Of a stretch of DNA of 64,000 nucleotides, positions 24,847-34,055 are shown one piece after another (position 1 is the first letter of the stretch; each line of letters begins with the position of its first letter). The stretch is from Paenibacillus camerounensis. Lineage in GTDB: Bacteria; Bacillota; Bacilli; Paenibacillales; Paenibacillaceae. The notes under the pieces are model-generated. The model saw only the letters and a list, made by a program, of their open reading frames with translations, was not told the origin of the DNA and made no database searches. The stretch lies in contig NZ_CCDG010000061.1 in assembly GCF_000723885.1 (NCBI RefSeq), forward strand, positions 1-64,000. The letters run 5' to 3'. The position numbers and the translations under genes were made by a program.

Positions 24847-25903
24847 GCCGCTGCGGCAGCCGGACCACAAAAGCCGTCCCCTCACCGGGGCGGCTTGTTA
24901 CCGTTACAGTGCCAGCGTGCAGCTCGACTATTTTCTTCACCAGCGGCAGACCCAGGCCGCTCCCCCCTCCATTGGCGCTGCGTGCTTTATCCACCTTGTA
25001 GAAGCGTTCAAAAATCCGCGGAAGCTCCTCCTCCGCAATCCCGATCCCGCTGTCACGCAGCTCTATTTCAACCCCCTGCTCCACCGGCCGCAGCCGAACA
25101 TAGATCCGGCCGCCCGGCGGAGTAAACTTGATGCTGTTATGCAGCAGATTGGTCCATACCTGGCTCATCAGATCCTGTACAGCAACGACCATGCTCTCTT
25201 CAAGGTCTGCCTCCACTTCGATATCCTTCTCCAGCCACTGCGGCTCGGCAGCCAGGATCATCTCGCGCAGCTGCCTGTCCAGCCGGTAAGGCTGTGCTTC
25301 AAACGGAAAGCTTCCCGCCTCCAGCGCCGACAGCTTGAGCAGATTGTCACTGAGCCCCGACAGCCGGCTGCTCTCCGCCTCGATAATATCCAGATAATGC
25401 AGCCTCGACTCCGTGCTTAAGCCTTCGCTGCGCAGGGCCCGGGCGAAGCCGCGGATCGAGGTCAGCGGTGACTGGATCTCATGCGACACATTAGAGATAA
25501 AATCCTGGCGCATCGTTTCCATCCGGCTGAGCTCGCTGGCCATTTCATTAATCCCCTCTACAATACTGCCGAACTGCCCGTAGCGCCGGCTGTTTTCAAT
25601 CTCCACCTTGAAATTCCCCTGGGCAATTTGCCGCATTGCGCTAATAATCGGAATGTAAAAGGTTCGTTCATCGCCTCTCAGCCGGCCGACCAGCGCTGAG
25701 GCCGCGGCCAGCAGAAACAGAATGAAGAACTGCAGCACCATCGTCAGCAGCTGGGATGTATATGGCGTAAGGGACCAGCCAAAGCGCTTTTCGAGCAGCT
25801 TTAACCCAAAGTACCCTCCGTTCCAGGATAGATAGAAGCCTGTAATTACCACGATAATTCCCGCTGCCGCTTTTAAAACATCGCCGGCTCTGCCCCTGTC
25901 CAT
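24839..25903 (-). CDS. Sensor histidine kinase
   Basis: 354 residues. Two membrane segments (about 11-28 and 49-68) with a very short outer loop; then a HAMP-like linker, the phospho-acceptor His in SNVSHEIQSPLTSI near residue 139, the N box QVWTNLLHNSIKF, and ATP-lid glycines in DSGIGI and GSGLGLPLVKKIVELH. The tiny sensor suggests intramembrane or partner-mediated sensing, as in BceS-like kinases. It directly follows the response regulator (TAGATG) and belongs to the ABC exporter operon. Confidence 0.9.
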   Translation of the reverse strand: MDRGRAGDVLKAAAGIIVVITGFYLSWNGGYFGLKLLEKRFGWSLTPYTSQLLTMVLQFFILFLLAAASALVGRLRGDERTFYIPIISAMRQIAQGNFKVEIENSRRYGQFGSIVEGINEMASELSRMETMRQDFISNVSHEIQSPLTSIRGFARALRSEGLSTESRLHYLDIIEAESSRLSGLSDNLLKLSALEAGSFPFEAQPYRLDRQLREMILAAEPQWLEKDIEVEADLEESMVVAVQDLMSQVWTNLLHNSIKFTPPGGRIYVRLRPVEQGVEIELRDSGIGIAEEELPRIFERFYKVDKARSANGGGSGLGLPLVKKIVELHAGTVTVTSRPGEGTAFVVRLPQRPR

Positions 25904-26581
25904 CTAGTTATCCACCTCCAGGCGGTAGCCCAGCCCGCGGATTGTGCGGATGTTGAACGCATACTGTTCCCGGGGAAACCGCTCACGCAGCCGCCCTACG
26001 TGCACATCCAGTGTCCGCTCGTTCCCCTCATAGTCGTACCCCCAAATCTCCTCAATAAGCCGGTCACGCATCAATGTCTGTCCGGGATAGCTCGCCAGCT
26101 TGAACAGCAGCTCAAATTCCTTGAGCGGCAGGGTCAGCCCGCCGAGCTCCGAGGAGACCTCATACGTTTTGCGGTTCATCCGCAGACGGCCGACCGTGAC
26201 GCTTTGCGCAGCGGAAATCTGGTAGCGTTTCAGCAGTGCTTTTACCCTGGCAATCAGCACCGGCGGCTCAAACGGCTTCACCAGATAATCATCTGTACCG
26301 AGCTCGAATCCTTTAACAATCTGCGCAGTTTCTCCCTTGGCCGTCAGCATCAGAATCGGGATATCGTAGCTCCTGCGCAGCTCGCGGCACAGCTCCCAGC
26401 CGTCCATCCGGGGCATCATCACATCAATAATCGCCAGATCCGCACCGATATCCTCCATTAGCCGCAGCGCCTCCACCCCATCTGAAGCACTGTACACCTC
26501 ATCCAGCCCCTCAGCCTTCAAAAAGACCTCCACCAATTCGCGGATGTGCGGATCGTCGTCCGCCACCAGAATTTTGGCCAT
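25904..26581 (-). CDS. OmpR-family response regulator
   Basis: 225 residues. The receiver domain has the acidic pair DDD near residue 7, phospho-acceptor Asp in IIDVMMPRMDGWEL near 52 and Lys in MLTAKGE near 101. A winged-helix output domain follows, with GLGYRLE at the end. ATG at 26581 follows GGAGGTG; a longer open frame exists but lacks support. The first 71 nt lie inside the end of the ABC transporter gene in another frame, so the two are translationally linked. The likely target is its own operon. Confidence 0.92.
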   Translation of the reverse strand: MAKILVADDDPHIRELVEVFLKAEGLDEVYSASDGVEALRLMEDIGADLAIIDVMMPRMDGWELCRELRRSYDIPILMLTAKGETAQIVKGFELGTDDYLVKPFEPPVLIARVKALLKRYQISAAQSVTVGRLRMNRKTYEVSSELGGLTLPLKEFELLFKLASYPGQTLMRDRLIEEIWGYDYEGNERTLDVHVGRLRERFPREQYAFNIRTIRGLGYRLEVDN

Positions 26582-28388
26582 ATTCAAAAGGCACCTCCTT
26601 TTCCTCTGCCCGGCCGCTCCCCGGCTCCGGTACATTCATCTGCAGCTGCTGCTCGGCAAACTGCCGGTACAGCTCATGATTCTGCAGCAGCTCTTCATGT
26701 GAGCCTTTTCCGGTTACCCGGCCTTTTTCCATAAAAACAATCTGATCCGCGTTCACAACCGTCGCCAGCCGGTGCGCAATAACAATCGTCGTCCGCCCCT
26801 TCATCAGGTTAGACAGCGCCTTCTGGACGACTGCTTCCGACTGGCTGTCAAGACTTGCGGTCGCTTCATCCAGCATCAGAATCTGCGGGTTACGCAGCAG
26901 CGCCCGGGCAATGGCAATCCGCTGGCGCTGTCCGCCGGACAGCTTCACACCACGTTCTCCGACATCCGTCTGATACCCGTCCGGCAGCTCTTCTATGAAC
27001 TTGTCAGCATAGGCCATCTCTGCCGAACGCCGCATTTCCGCTTCAGTGACCTCCCGGTCCAGCCCGTAGCCGAGATTATCGGCAATTGTGCCGGCGAGCA
27101 GCGGACTCTCCTGTGATACGTAGCCGATCAGCCTCCGCCAGGAGCGCAGTGAAAAGGTGGATACCGGCTTAGCGCCCAGCTTAATTTCACCCTCATCAGG
27201 CTGATAGAAGCGTTCCAGCAACGAGAAAAGAGTCGTTTTGCCGCCGCCGCTCGGACCGACAATTGCGGTTACCTGACCCGGCTGCATCGTAAAGCTGACA
27301 TTGTTCAGCACCGGCCCGCCTGTGTTATATCCGAAGCTCAGATTTTGGAGTGCAATAGGCGCAGCCGCCTGAATGGCTTCTTCTGCCCCTTCATATACCT
27401 CCTCTTCTGCAGCCAGTGTTTCAATGATCCGTTCCGAAGCGCCCTTGGCTTTCTGGATCTGGGTGAAGAATTGCGTAAGCTGGGTCAGCGGCATAACAAT
27501 CTGAATCAGATAGAGGATAAAAGCGACAAGTTCACCTGCAGTTAACGCGCCTGATGATACCTGCATCCCCCCGTAGCCGATAATCACCACCAGCAGCATC
27601 ATGAATACGAAGGAGACGAGCGGACTGATCATGGCACTGATTTTACCTTCACGTATGCCAAAAGAGAGCAGATTCATAATGCCGGTCCGTCCGGCCTTAT
27701 ATTCCTTTTCCTCCGCCCCGGAAGCCTTCACCAGCCTGATTTCAGACAGCACCCCGCTTAGCGTAGCGGTAAAAGAAGCGGTTTCGTCCTGTGTTCCCTT
27801 GGATATTTTGTACATCTGCCGGCCCAGCGGCACAAGGATAAGCGCAGATAACGGGAGTACTGTGAACAGTACCAGTGTCATTTTCCAGTTCAGATACAAC
27901 AAAACCGAAATCGAGCCGACAATTGAAATGACGCCGGTGAACAGGCTGGCCAGATGCTCTGATATAAGTGTCTTGAGAATCCCGGTATCATTGGTCATCC
28001 GGCTGACGCTTTCGCCGGTGCGGTTATCGTTGAAATAAGACACGGGCAGCACCAGGAATTTACGCCACAGCCGGTCACGCAGCGCCGCTACCGTCTTTTG
28101 CCCCACGTAATTCAGCAGGTAAATCGAGATGCCGCCGGCAATTGTCTGGGCGATGAACGCGCCGGCAATCCCGGCAATCTGCAGCCTGCTGATGGAGGCG
28201 AGGGAGAAGCCGTCGACCAGATTTTTGGTGAACATGGGAATGACAAGCCCTACCAGGGTGGAAACCATACTCAGCAGAACGGCAACTGTAAGAAGCCCGT
28301 AGGAAGGTTTGGTCTGATGCAGCAGCTTCAGGAACGGCTTCATTGCCGCACCCTGCCGCTCCTTCCGGGGCTGTTTATTCTTAGTCAT
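26511..28388 (-). CDS. ABC exporter, fused membrane and ATPase domains
   Basis: 625 residues. Six-span exporter domain (about 20-325), then the ATPase: Walker A GPSGGGKTT near 385, signature KLSGGQRQRIAIA near 487, Walker B MLDEATASLD and the H-loop IAHRLATV. It resembles homodimeric BmrA/MsbA-like multidrug exporters. The C terminus runs about 38 residues past the usual end and its last 71 nt overlap the response regulator gene. The operon order is exporter, regulator, kinase, so it may be a stress-induced drug or peptide exporter. Substrate unknown. Confidence 0.9.
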   Translation of the reverse strand: MTKNKQPRKERQGAAMKPFLKLLHQTKPSYGLLTVAVLLSMVSTLVGLVIPMFTKNLVDGFSLASISRLQIAGIAGAFIAQTIAGGISIYLLNYVGQKTVAALRDRLWRKFLVLPVSYFNDNRTGESVSRMTNDTGILKTLISEHLASLFTGVISIVGSISVLLYLNWKMTLVLFTVLPLSALILVPLGRQMYKISKGTQDETASFTATLSGVLSEIRLVKASGAEEKEYKAGRTGIMNLLSFGIREGKISAMISPLVSFVFMMLLVVIIGYGGMQVSSGALTAGELVAFILYLIQIVMPLTQLTQFFTQIQKAKGASERIIETLAAEEEVYEGAEEAIQAAAPIALQNLSFGYNTGGPVLNNVSFTMQPGQVTAIVGPSGGGKTTLFSLLERFYQPDEGEIKLGAKPVSTFSLRSWRRLIGYVSQESPLLAGTIADNLGYGLDREVTEAEMRRSAEMAYADKFIEELPDGYQTDVGERGVKLSGGQRQRIAIARALLRNPQILMLDEATASLDSQSEAVVQKALSNLMKGRTTIVIAHRLATVVNADQIVFMEKGRVTGKGSHEELLQNHELYRQFAEQQLQMNVPEPGSGRAEEKEVPFEYGQNSGGGRRSAHPRIGGGLFEG

Positions 28389-28526
28389 GGGAATACCTCT
28401 TTTCTTGGCGGATTAAATTTCTGGATCTTAAGTCTTGTGTTTATGTTCTCCGCCTTAGTCCTTATCATATTGCTGCAATTTAAACTGAAATTAAACGGGG
28501 CCCGGGAAAAGTTGTCTGGCAGCAGC

Positions 28527-29171
28527 CTACATTACCATTACCATTGCCCTTGCCGCGGCGTAATCCTCCGGTGTGTTCATGTTGAATACGGGGGATGGCG
28601 CAGTTGATGTTGCCGGTGTAAAGCCAGACTCCGGTATGTACAGCACGTCCAGCTTGTTCAGGCAGTCCATGAACCTATAGTTTCCTTCGTGAAGCGCCGC
28701 CTCCAGTACCGGAAGAACACGTCTATGGTAAAGTCCAAGCAGCGGCTGTACCCGGCCCCCGCCGGATACAGCCACTGCGGCATTTGCACCGTTGCCTTGC
28801 TGAGAGCTTCCCGTACGTGTCTGAGCCTCCGCATGCGTGCTCAGGATATAACGCAAAAACGCTGCCGAGGCAAACGGCAGATCACACGCTGTCACCAGAT
28901 TCCACTCATGCTGCGTGTGTCTAAGCGCTGCATGAAGTCCGGCCAGCGGCCCGCAGCCCGGGTAGATATCGGTCACCTGCGCCAGTCCGAGGCTGCTGTA
29001 CTCCCGGCGCTGCCGGGGACCGCAGGCAATGACCGTGCTTTCGGCAAGCTGCGACAGCTCGTCCGCCAGCCGGGTGATTACCGGTCTGCCGCCAAGCTCC
29101 AGCAGCGCTTTATCTGTGCCCATCCGGCGCGAAGCTCCGCCGGTGAGTATAATTCCTGTATAATGTGCCAT
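28527..29171 (-). CDS. mobA: Molybdenum cofactor guanylyltransferase
   Basis: 214 residues. The nucleotidyltransferase motif ILTGGASRRMGTDKALLELG lies at residues 8-27 and TACDLPFAS near residue 95, as in MobA. It attaches GMP to molybdopterin to form the dinucleotide used by DMSO-reductase-family enzymes such as the one at 36642-38738. GGAGG precedes the ATG. It stands alone and is divergent from an MFS gene. Confidence 0.88.
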   Translation of the reverse strand: MAHYTGIILTGGASRRMGTDKALLELGGRPVITRLADELSQLAESTVIACGPRQRREYSSLGLAQVTDIYPGCGPLAGLHAALRHTQHEWNLVTACDLPFASAAFLRYILSTHAEAQTRTGSSQQGNGANAAVAVSGGGRVQPLLGLYHRRVLPVLEAALHEGNYRFMDCLNKLDVLYIPESGFTPATSTAPSPVFNMNTPEDYAAARAMVMVM

Positions 29172-29472
29172 ATTATCCTCCTGCTGCAGCTGTACCCTGC
29201 TGTCTCTTGATGTCTGCAGCTATCCAATTTATGATAATCGTATCAGACTTTAGAGCGCGGCAACAGCGGACCGCCAGCTCATAATAATCATAATGGAAGA
29301 AACGGAAGCGTTGCGTGCGCTTCCCGGCCGGCCGATTATACTCTTTTTTACGCTTAAATTCGATAAAACATCGTTTGTATCCCTTTTCAACTAATGTTAC
29401 AGTGATATACGGGGCCTTGAACGATAGGGCTTTCATGGAAAGGCATGGCATCTGGCGGGAAAGGAGTGCCCA
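29172..29472. other. mobA-MFS divergent intergenic region
   Basis: 301 bases, AT-rich in the middle (near 29340-29400). It must hold both promoters, but I could not fix hexamers with confidence. No gene is seen. Confidence 0.4.
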
Positions 29473-30693
29473 ATGTTGCGGTACAATTACAATAAGCAGC
29501 CATCTTTTGCCTCTCTGAAATGGTTTAATTTCTTTGTCTACGGTACGGTTGTTCTGTTCACCAGCTTCTTTCCGCTCTATCTGCAGGATGTCGGCATGAA
29601 TAAGCTGGAGATCGGATGCCTGATGTCTGTGGGCGCGCTCGTTTCTATAGTAGCTAATCCGTTCTGGGGCATCTGGACCGATAAGGTTCAGAATATCCGG
29701 AGGATTGTTCTCGTTATGCTGACCGGGACACTGGCATTATCACAGCTTGTCTTCCAGGCCAATACATATGAATTAATTTATATCTCCATTTTATTTTTCT
29801 ATTTCTTTCAGGGGCCGCTGTTTGCCCAGAGTAATACTATGATCCTCAGCTATATTGAGGATACCGGCCACCGGTTCAGCTCCTTCCGGCTGTGGGGCTC
29901 GCTCGGCTGGGCGCTGACGGCCATCCTGGCAGGTCCGGTAATTGAGTGGGCCGGCGTCTCAGTATTATCCTACCTGTTCGCTCTCCTGCTCGGTCTGGCG
30001 ATGCTCACCCTGGTTGCCTTGCCGAGGCTAAGTCATTCCATCGGGATTGCGCCGCTGCCGTTCAAGGGCTTCCGGCAGATTTTTTATAACCCGTTTTTTC
30101 TTTGCTTCATTTTCTTCGGCATCCTGGTGTCCATCCCGAATACGATGAACAACACCTTCGTGTCGCTGTATATATCCGAGCTTGGCGGCAGCAAAACAAT
30201 GATCGGCCTCGCCGTCTTCCTCTCCTCCATTCTGGAGATGGGTGTGCTGGTGCTGTGCGACCGCTTCCTGAAACGCAAAATCTCCGTGCTGCTGGCATTA
30301 CTGGCTGCCGTAAGTGCGCTGTTCCTCATCCGCTGGGGCCTGATGGCCGAAGCCACTACGCCGGTGCAGGTGGCACTCATTCAGATCCTGCACTGCATTA
30401 CGTTCGGCGGCTTCTTCTATGTCGGGACGCAGCTGACGATGCTGCTCGTTCCCGCTCCGTTCCGTTCCTCGGGACAGGCGCTGTATACGCTGGCCTGGAG
30501 CGGTATCGCCGGCATTCTGGGCGGCGTGCTCGGCGGCTGGCTGTATCAGAATCTGGGCGCACAGAGCATGTACCAATCCGGCGCCTTCCTGGCGTTCATC
30601 GGAACCTGCGGCTTCGGCCTGATGGCGCTGTTCGTCTTCCGCGGCGGCTACCGTCCTAACAGGGAAGAGGATCTGGAGCATTTTGAGAATTGA
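29473..30693 (+). CDS. MFS transporter, PPP/LacY-like subfamily
   Basis: 406 residues with about twelve membrane spans. The N-terminal NFFVYGTVVLFTSFFPLYL and the GIWTDKVQNIRR loop between spans 2 and 3 fit the subfamily that holds 3-phenylpropionate permease-like and YwbF-like proteins. It would be a proton symporter or exporter for a small organic molecule. Start ATG after AAAGGAG. No linked enzyme gene gives a substrate hint. Confidence 0.8.
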   Translation: MLRYNYNKQPSFASLKWFNFFVYGTVVLFTSFFPLYLQDVGMNKLEIGCLMSVGALVSIVANPFWGIWTDKVQNIRRIVLVMLTGTLALSQLVFQANTYELIYISILFFYFFQGPLFAQSNTMILSYIEDTGHRFSSFRLWGSLGWALTAILAGPVIEWAGVSVLSYLFALLLGLAMLTLVALPRLSHSIGIAPLPFKGFRQIFYNPFFLCFIFFGILVSIPNTMNNTFVSLYISELGGSKTMIGLAVFLSSILEMGVLVLCDRFLKRKISVLLALLAAVSALFLIRWGLMAEATTPVQVALIQILHCITFGGFFYVGTQLTMLLVPAPFRSSGQALYTLAWSGIAGILGGVLGGWLYQNLGAQSMYQSGAFLAFIGTCGFGLMALFVFRGGYRPNREEDLEHFEN

Positions 30694-31033
30694 CAATGTA
30701 AGGGGCATTAAGCAAGAATAGTGAGCAGCCGGGGATACTTCAAGACTCATTAAGTCGGACCCGGATAGCTTTGGGCGCTGAACAGCAGGACATGGCTGTT
30801 AATCAATAGTTACATTTAACTCCCGCTGGTCCTGCGTGCCGAGCTCAAGTGGCAGCCGAATTCGTAAATATGAGTATATTCATAATATGTTGGACAATGA
30901 TTTATGGTAGTAGTTAGCGGGTTAGGTTAATGGAGCTCGTTAGTGGGAGTTTTCCCTTTCCTTCGTTTCAGTGGCAGGCCGCCGGCCCGCGAAGCTGCCG
31001 GCACCAACCGCCAGCAGGAAACAAACAGACTGC
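30694..31033. repeat. Gene-free stretch with degenerate GTTAGYGGG repeats
   Basis: About 340 bases with no credible gene. GTTAGCGGGTT (about 30914) and GTTAGTGGGAGTT (about 30939) are near-direct repeats, and AACTCCC near 30818 is an inverted copy. GAGCTC and AGTGGCAG each occur twice. It looks like decayed intergenic repeat material. Confidence 0.35.
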
Positions 31034-31080
31034 AAAAAGGCTGTCCCCGTCATCGCAAGACGACAGGGACAGCCTTTTAT
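31034..31080 (-). terminator. Terminator of glnS
   Basis: AAAAGGCTGTCCC pairs with GGGACAGCCTTTT; read on the minus strand it is followed by a T run. It could also stop leftover MFS transcription. Confidence 0.8.
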
Positions 31081-31089
31081 TATGCAGCC

Positions 31090-32790
31090 TTATTTGCCGG
31101 GCTGGAATGAGCTTTTCAGCGAAACGACCAGGTTGAACACGAGGTGTTCAGGGGTCGAATATTTGCTGTCCACGTTAAAGTAACCGTGGCGGAAGAACTG
31201 GAACTTGTCCTGCGGCACGCTGTCCTTCAGGCCCGGCTCCACGAAGCCCTGCAGGATCTGCAGCGAGTTCGGGTTCAGCTGATCCAGGAAGGTCGGCTCC
31301 GGCTTGCCGGCGGAAGGCTCAAGGCCTTCAACCTCAGCCTCGGCATCAGCTTCTTCAGCCGAAATCAGCGGCTCATACAGGCGGAACTCCGCCGGAACAG
31401 CCTGACCGGCATCGACCCAGTGCAGGGTGCCTTTGACTTTACGGCCGGTAAAGCCGCTGCCGCTTCTTGTCTCCGGATCATAGGTGCAATGCAGTTCCAC
31501 CACTTCGCCGTTCTCATCCTTAATGAAATCGTTACATTTGATGAAGTAGGCATTCTTCAGGCGCACCTCATTGCCGGGGAAGAGACGGAAGTATTTGTTC
31601 GGCGGTACTTCCATGAAGTCATCGCGCTCGATGTAGATTTCACGGGAGAACGGAATCTGGCGGTTGCCCATTTCCGGATTCTCCACATTGTTCTCAATCT
31701 CAAAATACTCCGTCTGACCTTCCGGATAATTCGTAATAACTACCTTCAGCGGGCGCAGCACTGACATGGTCCGCGGTACGGTCAGCTTCAGGTCCTCACG
31801 GATAAAATGCTCCAGCATCTGCAGGTCCACGAGCCCCTGGCTTTTGGAGATACCCGTCTCATGTACAAAATTGCGGATCGCTTCCGGCGTATAGCCGCGG
31901 CGGCGCAGTCCGGAGATAGTCGGCATACGCGGATCATCCCAGCCGTCAACATGGCCTTCATCCACCAGCAGCTTAAGCTTACGCTTACTGGTTACCGTCT
32001 GGGCCAGGTTAAGCCGGCCGAATTCATACTGATGCGGCGCAGCCGGCATCTCGCATTCGGCGATAACCCAGTCGTAGAACGGGCGCTGATCCTCGAACTC
32101 CAGGGAGCAGAGAGAGTGGGTCACGGATTCAATAGCATCCTCCAGCGGATGGGCAAAGGTATACATCGGGTAAATACACCAGGTATCGCCTGTATTATGG
32201 TGATGAGTGTGCGAAATCCGGTAGATAACCGGGTCGCGCAGATTAATATTCGGTGAGGACATGTCGATTTTGGCGCGCAGCACCTTTTCGCCGTCCTTGA
32301 ATTCACCTGCACGCATACGGCGGAACAGGTCGAGACTCTCGTCACTGCTGCGTTCACGGTACGGGCTGTTCTTGCCGGGCTCTGTCAGCGTGCCGCGCAG
32401 CTCGCGGATCTGATCGGCAGACAGGTCATCCACATAAGCCTTGCCTTTTTGGATCAGCAGCTCTGCCCGCTCGTACATTTGGCCGAAATAGTCGGAAGCG
32501 AAACGCAGCTCCTCCCACTCATAACCAAGCCATTTTACATCCTCCTTGATGGAGTTCACATATTCGGTATCCTCTTTTAGCGGATTGGTGTCGTCAAAGC
32601 GCAGGTTCGTTTTGCCGCCGAATTCATCAGCCAGTGTAAAGTTAATCCAGATCGCCTTGGCATGTCCGATATGTAAATAACCGTTCGGCTCCGGCGGAAA
32701 GCGGGTGACCACTTCCTGCACTTTACCTGAGCTCAAATCTTCGGTAATAATATTTTTGATGAAATTGGAGGGGGTTCCACGGTTCTCCAC
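31090..32790 (-). CDS. glnS: Glutaminyl-tRNA synthetase
   Basis: 566 residues. It charges tRNA-Gln with glutamine. The class I HIGH-type motif is in RFPPEPNGYLHIGHAKAI near residue 30 and the KMSKS-like motif is VTSKRKLKLL near residue 262. The anticodon-binding beta-barrel half follows. I choose GTG at 32790: AGAGG is 9 nt upstream, whereas TTG at 32799 directly abuts it. Most Bacilli lack this enzyme and use GatCAB transamidation, so its presence is a notable lineage trait. Single-gene unit. Confidence 0.95.
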   Translation of the reverse strand: MENRGTPSNFIKNIITEDLSSGKVQEVVTRFPPEPNGYLHIGHAKAIWINFTLADEFGGKTNLRFDDTNPLKEDTEYVNSIKEDVKWLGYEWEELRFASDYFGQMYERAELLIQKGKAYVDDLSADQIRELRGTLTEPGKNSPYRERSSDESLDLFRRMRAGEFKDGEKVLRAKIDMSSPNINLRDPVIYRISHTHHHNTGDTWCIYPMYTFAHPLEDAIESVTHSLCSLEFEDQRPFYDWVIAECEMPAAPHQYEFGRLNLAQTVTSKRKLKLLVDEGHVDGWDDPRMPTISGLRRRGYTPEAIRNFVHETGISKSQGLVDLQMLEHFIREDLKLTVPRTMSVLRPLKVVITNYPEGQTEYFEIENNVENPEMGNRQIPFSREIYIERDDFMEVPPNKYFRLFPGNEVRLKNAYFIKCNDFIKDENGEVVELHCTYDPETRSGSGFTGRKVKGTLHWVDAGQAVPAEFRLYEPLISAEEADAEAEVEGLEPSAGKPEPTFLDQLNPNSLQILQGFVEPGLKDSVPQDKFQFFRHGYFNVDSKYSTPEHLVFNLVVSLKSSFQPGK

Positions 32791-33091
32791 AGCTATCAAC
32801 CTCTCGTTCTGTAATGTTACTGCGTCCTTGTATGAACATGTTTCCTATTAATATACCCGTTAACCGGAGAATGATCAATGAAATGGCTAACGGAGCCACT
32901 CCCTGCGGGGCACTTTGACTTCCCTCCGGACGATAGAGTAGCATGGGAAGCATGATGCTTTTATATTTTTCTGCCAAGTCAAAATGGCTACACCGTCCTT
33001 AACAGGAGGGTATCTGTTTCTTGGGGGAGGATAAGGATAAAGCATACTATGATATAACTTTCTTATCTTTATGAAAAGGGGGACTTATCTC
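32791..33091. other. glnS-DUF2164 divergent intergenic region
   Basis: 301 bases between divergent genes. It holds the repeat copy at 32973-33079. No T-box sequence for glnS is visible and no gene is supported. Confidence 0.5.
32973..33079 (+). repeat. Hairpin-bearing intergenic repeat, copy A
   Basis: It starts GCCAAG, then GGCT, CCGTCCTTAACAGGAGG, GTATC, GTTTCT, ATAAGGAT and TTCTTAT. The same blocks in the same order occur at 47953-48062. In this copy the stem has several mismatches. Confidence 0.7.
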
Positions 33092-33337
33092 ATGAAGCCA
33101 ATTAAGCTGCCCAAAGAGCAGCGCGATCTGATCACCGAGAACATCCGCAGCTATTTCGAAGCGGAACGCGGCGAGACGATCGGCCATCTCGCAGCGGACA
33201 ATCTGCTGGAATTCTTCCTGAAGGAGCTCGGGCCGGCCATCTATAACGGGGCGCTCAGCGACTGCCGGACCCTGGCTGTGCAGCGGATGCAGTCACTGGA
33301 AGAGGATATTTACGCCCTCGAATGGAAAAAGCGTTAA
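33092..33337 (+). CDS. DUF2164-type small protein
   Basis: 81 residues, the usual size for the DUF2164 family. Recognisable segments are PKEQRDLITENIRSYFEAERGE and FFLKELGPAIYNGAL. No function is known for the family. ATG at 33092 has AAGGGGG at good spacing. It is followed 39 nt later by a GNAT gene on the same strand and may share its transcript. Confidence 0.78.
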   Translation: MKPIKLPKEQRDLITENIRSYFEAERGETIGHLAADNLLEFFLKELGPAIYNGALSDCRTLAVQRMQSLEEDIYALEWKKR

Positions 33338-33376
33338 GCAGCATACCGGCCCTGTGCCGTAAGAGGAGGCACCCGC

Positions 33377-33925
33377 ATGTTTAACTATGTCATTGATGAT
33401 GAGCTTGTGCTGAAGCTGCTAATGCCTGAGCATGCACGTCCGCTGTTCGCCCTGGTCGAGCGCTCACGGCTGCGGCTGCGTCAGTGGCTGCCCTGGGTGG
33501 ACGGTGTCAGCGAGGAAGCGCATATCGCCGCCTTCATTAAAAATGCCGCCAAGCAGGGCAGCGACAACGGCGGCTTCACAGCAGGACTGTGGGTCCGCGG
33601 AGAGCTGGCCGGCGTCATCGGTTATCACGCGATCGACTGGCCGAGCCGTTCAGCCGGCATCGGCTACTGGCTGGGCGAAGGCTACGAGGGCAACGGCTAC
33701 ATGACCAGCGCCTGCCGGGTATTTGTTGATTACGCCCTGCTGGAAATGGAGCTCAACCGGATTGAGATCCGCTGTGCAACCGGCAACAAAGCAAGCCGGG
33801 CCATTCCGGAACGGCTTGGCTTCGTATTCGAGGGTGTGCTCCGCCAGTCAGAAAAGCTGCCGCACGGCTATGTGAACCACGCCGTCTACGGCCTGCTGCG
33901 CAGTGAGTGGAAGCTGCTGGGCTGA
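33377..33925 (+). CDS. RimJ/RimL-type GNAT acetyltransferase
   Basis: 182 residues. It matches the ribosomal-protein-alanine acetyltransferase branch of GNAT: RLRLRQWLPWVDG near residue 30, IGYWLGEGYEGNGYMTSA near residue 95, and the C-terminal IRCATGNKASRAIPERLGFVFEG. It transfers acetyl from acetyl-CoA to an amine; the target is not readable. Start after AGAGGAGG. It ends at a bidirectional terminator. Confidence 0.87.
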   Translation: MFNYVIDDELVLKLLMPEHARPLFALVERSRLRLRQWLPWVDGVSEEAHIAAFIKNAAKQGSDNGGFTAGLWVRGELAGVIGYHAIDWPSRSAGIGYWLGEGYEGNGYMTSACRVFVDYALLEMELNRIEIRCATGNKASRAIPERLGFVFEGVLRQSEKLPHGYVNHAVYGLLRSEWKLLG

Positions 33926-33970
33926 CGCGGGAGCGGGCAGCAATAGGCGCGCTCCGCCGCATACACACAC

Positions 33971-34005
33971 AAACAGCCTGGGGGCTTAGCCACCCAGGCT
34001 TGTTT
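33971..34005. terminator. Bidirectional terminator
   Basis: AAACAGCCTGGG pairs with CCCAGGCTTGTTT (one bulge), between the convergent GNAT and MOSC genes. Confidence 0.8.
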
Positions 34006-34055
34006 GCCGCTGCCGGCAGCCGCTTCTTGCGAGCGCAGTCTCTCCCGCATCAGGC

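Noticed and set aside
32791..33070. T-box leader for glnS
   Set aside because: No conserved TGGnACCGCG-type T-box sequence and no terminator pair is visible.
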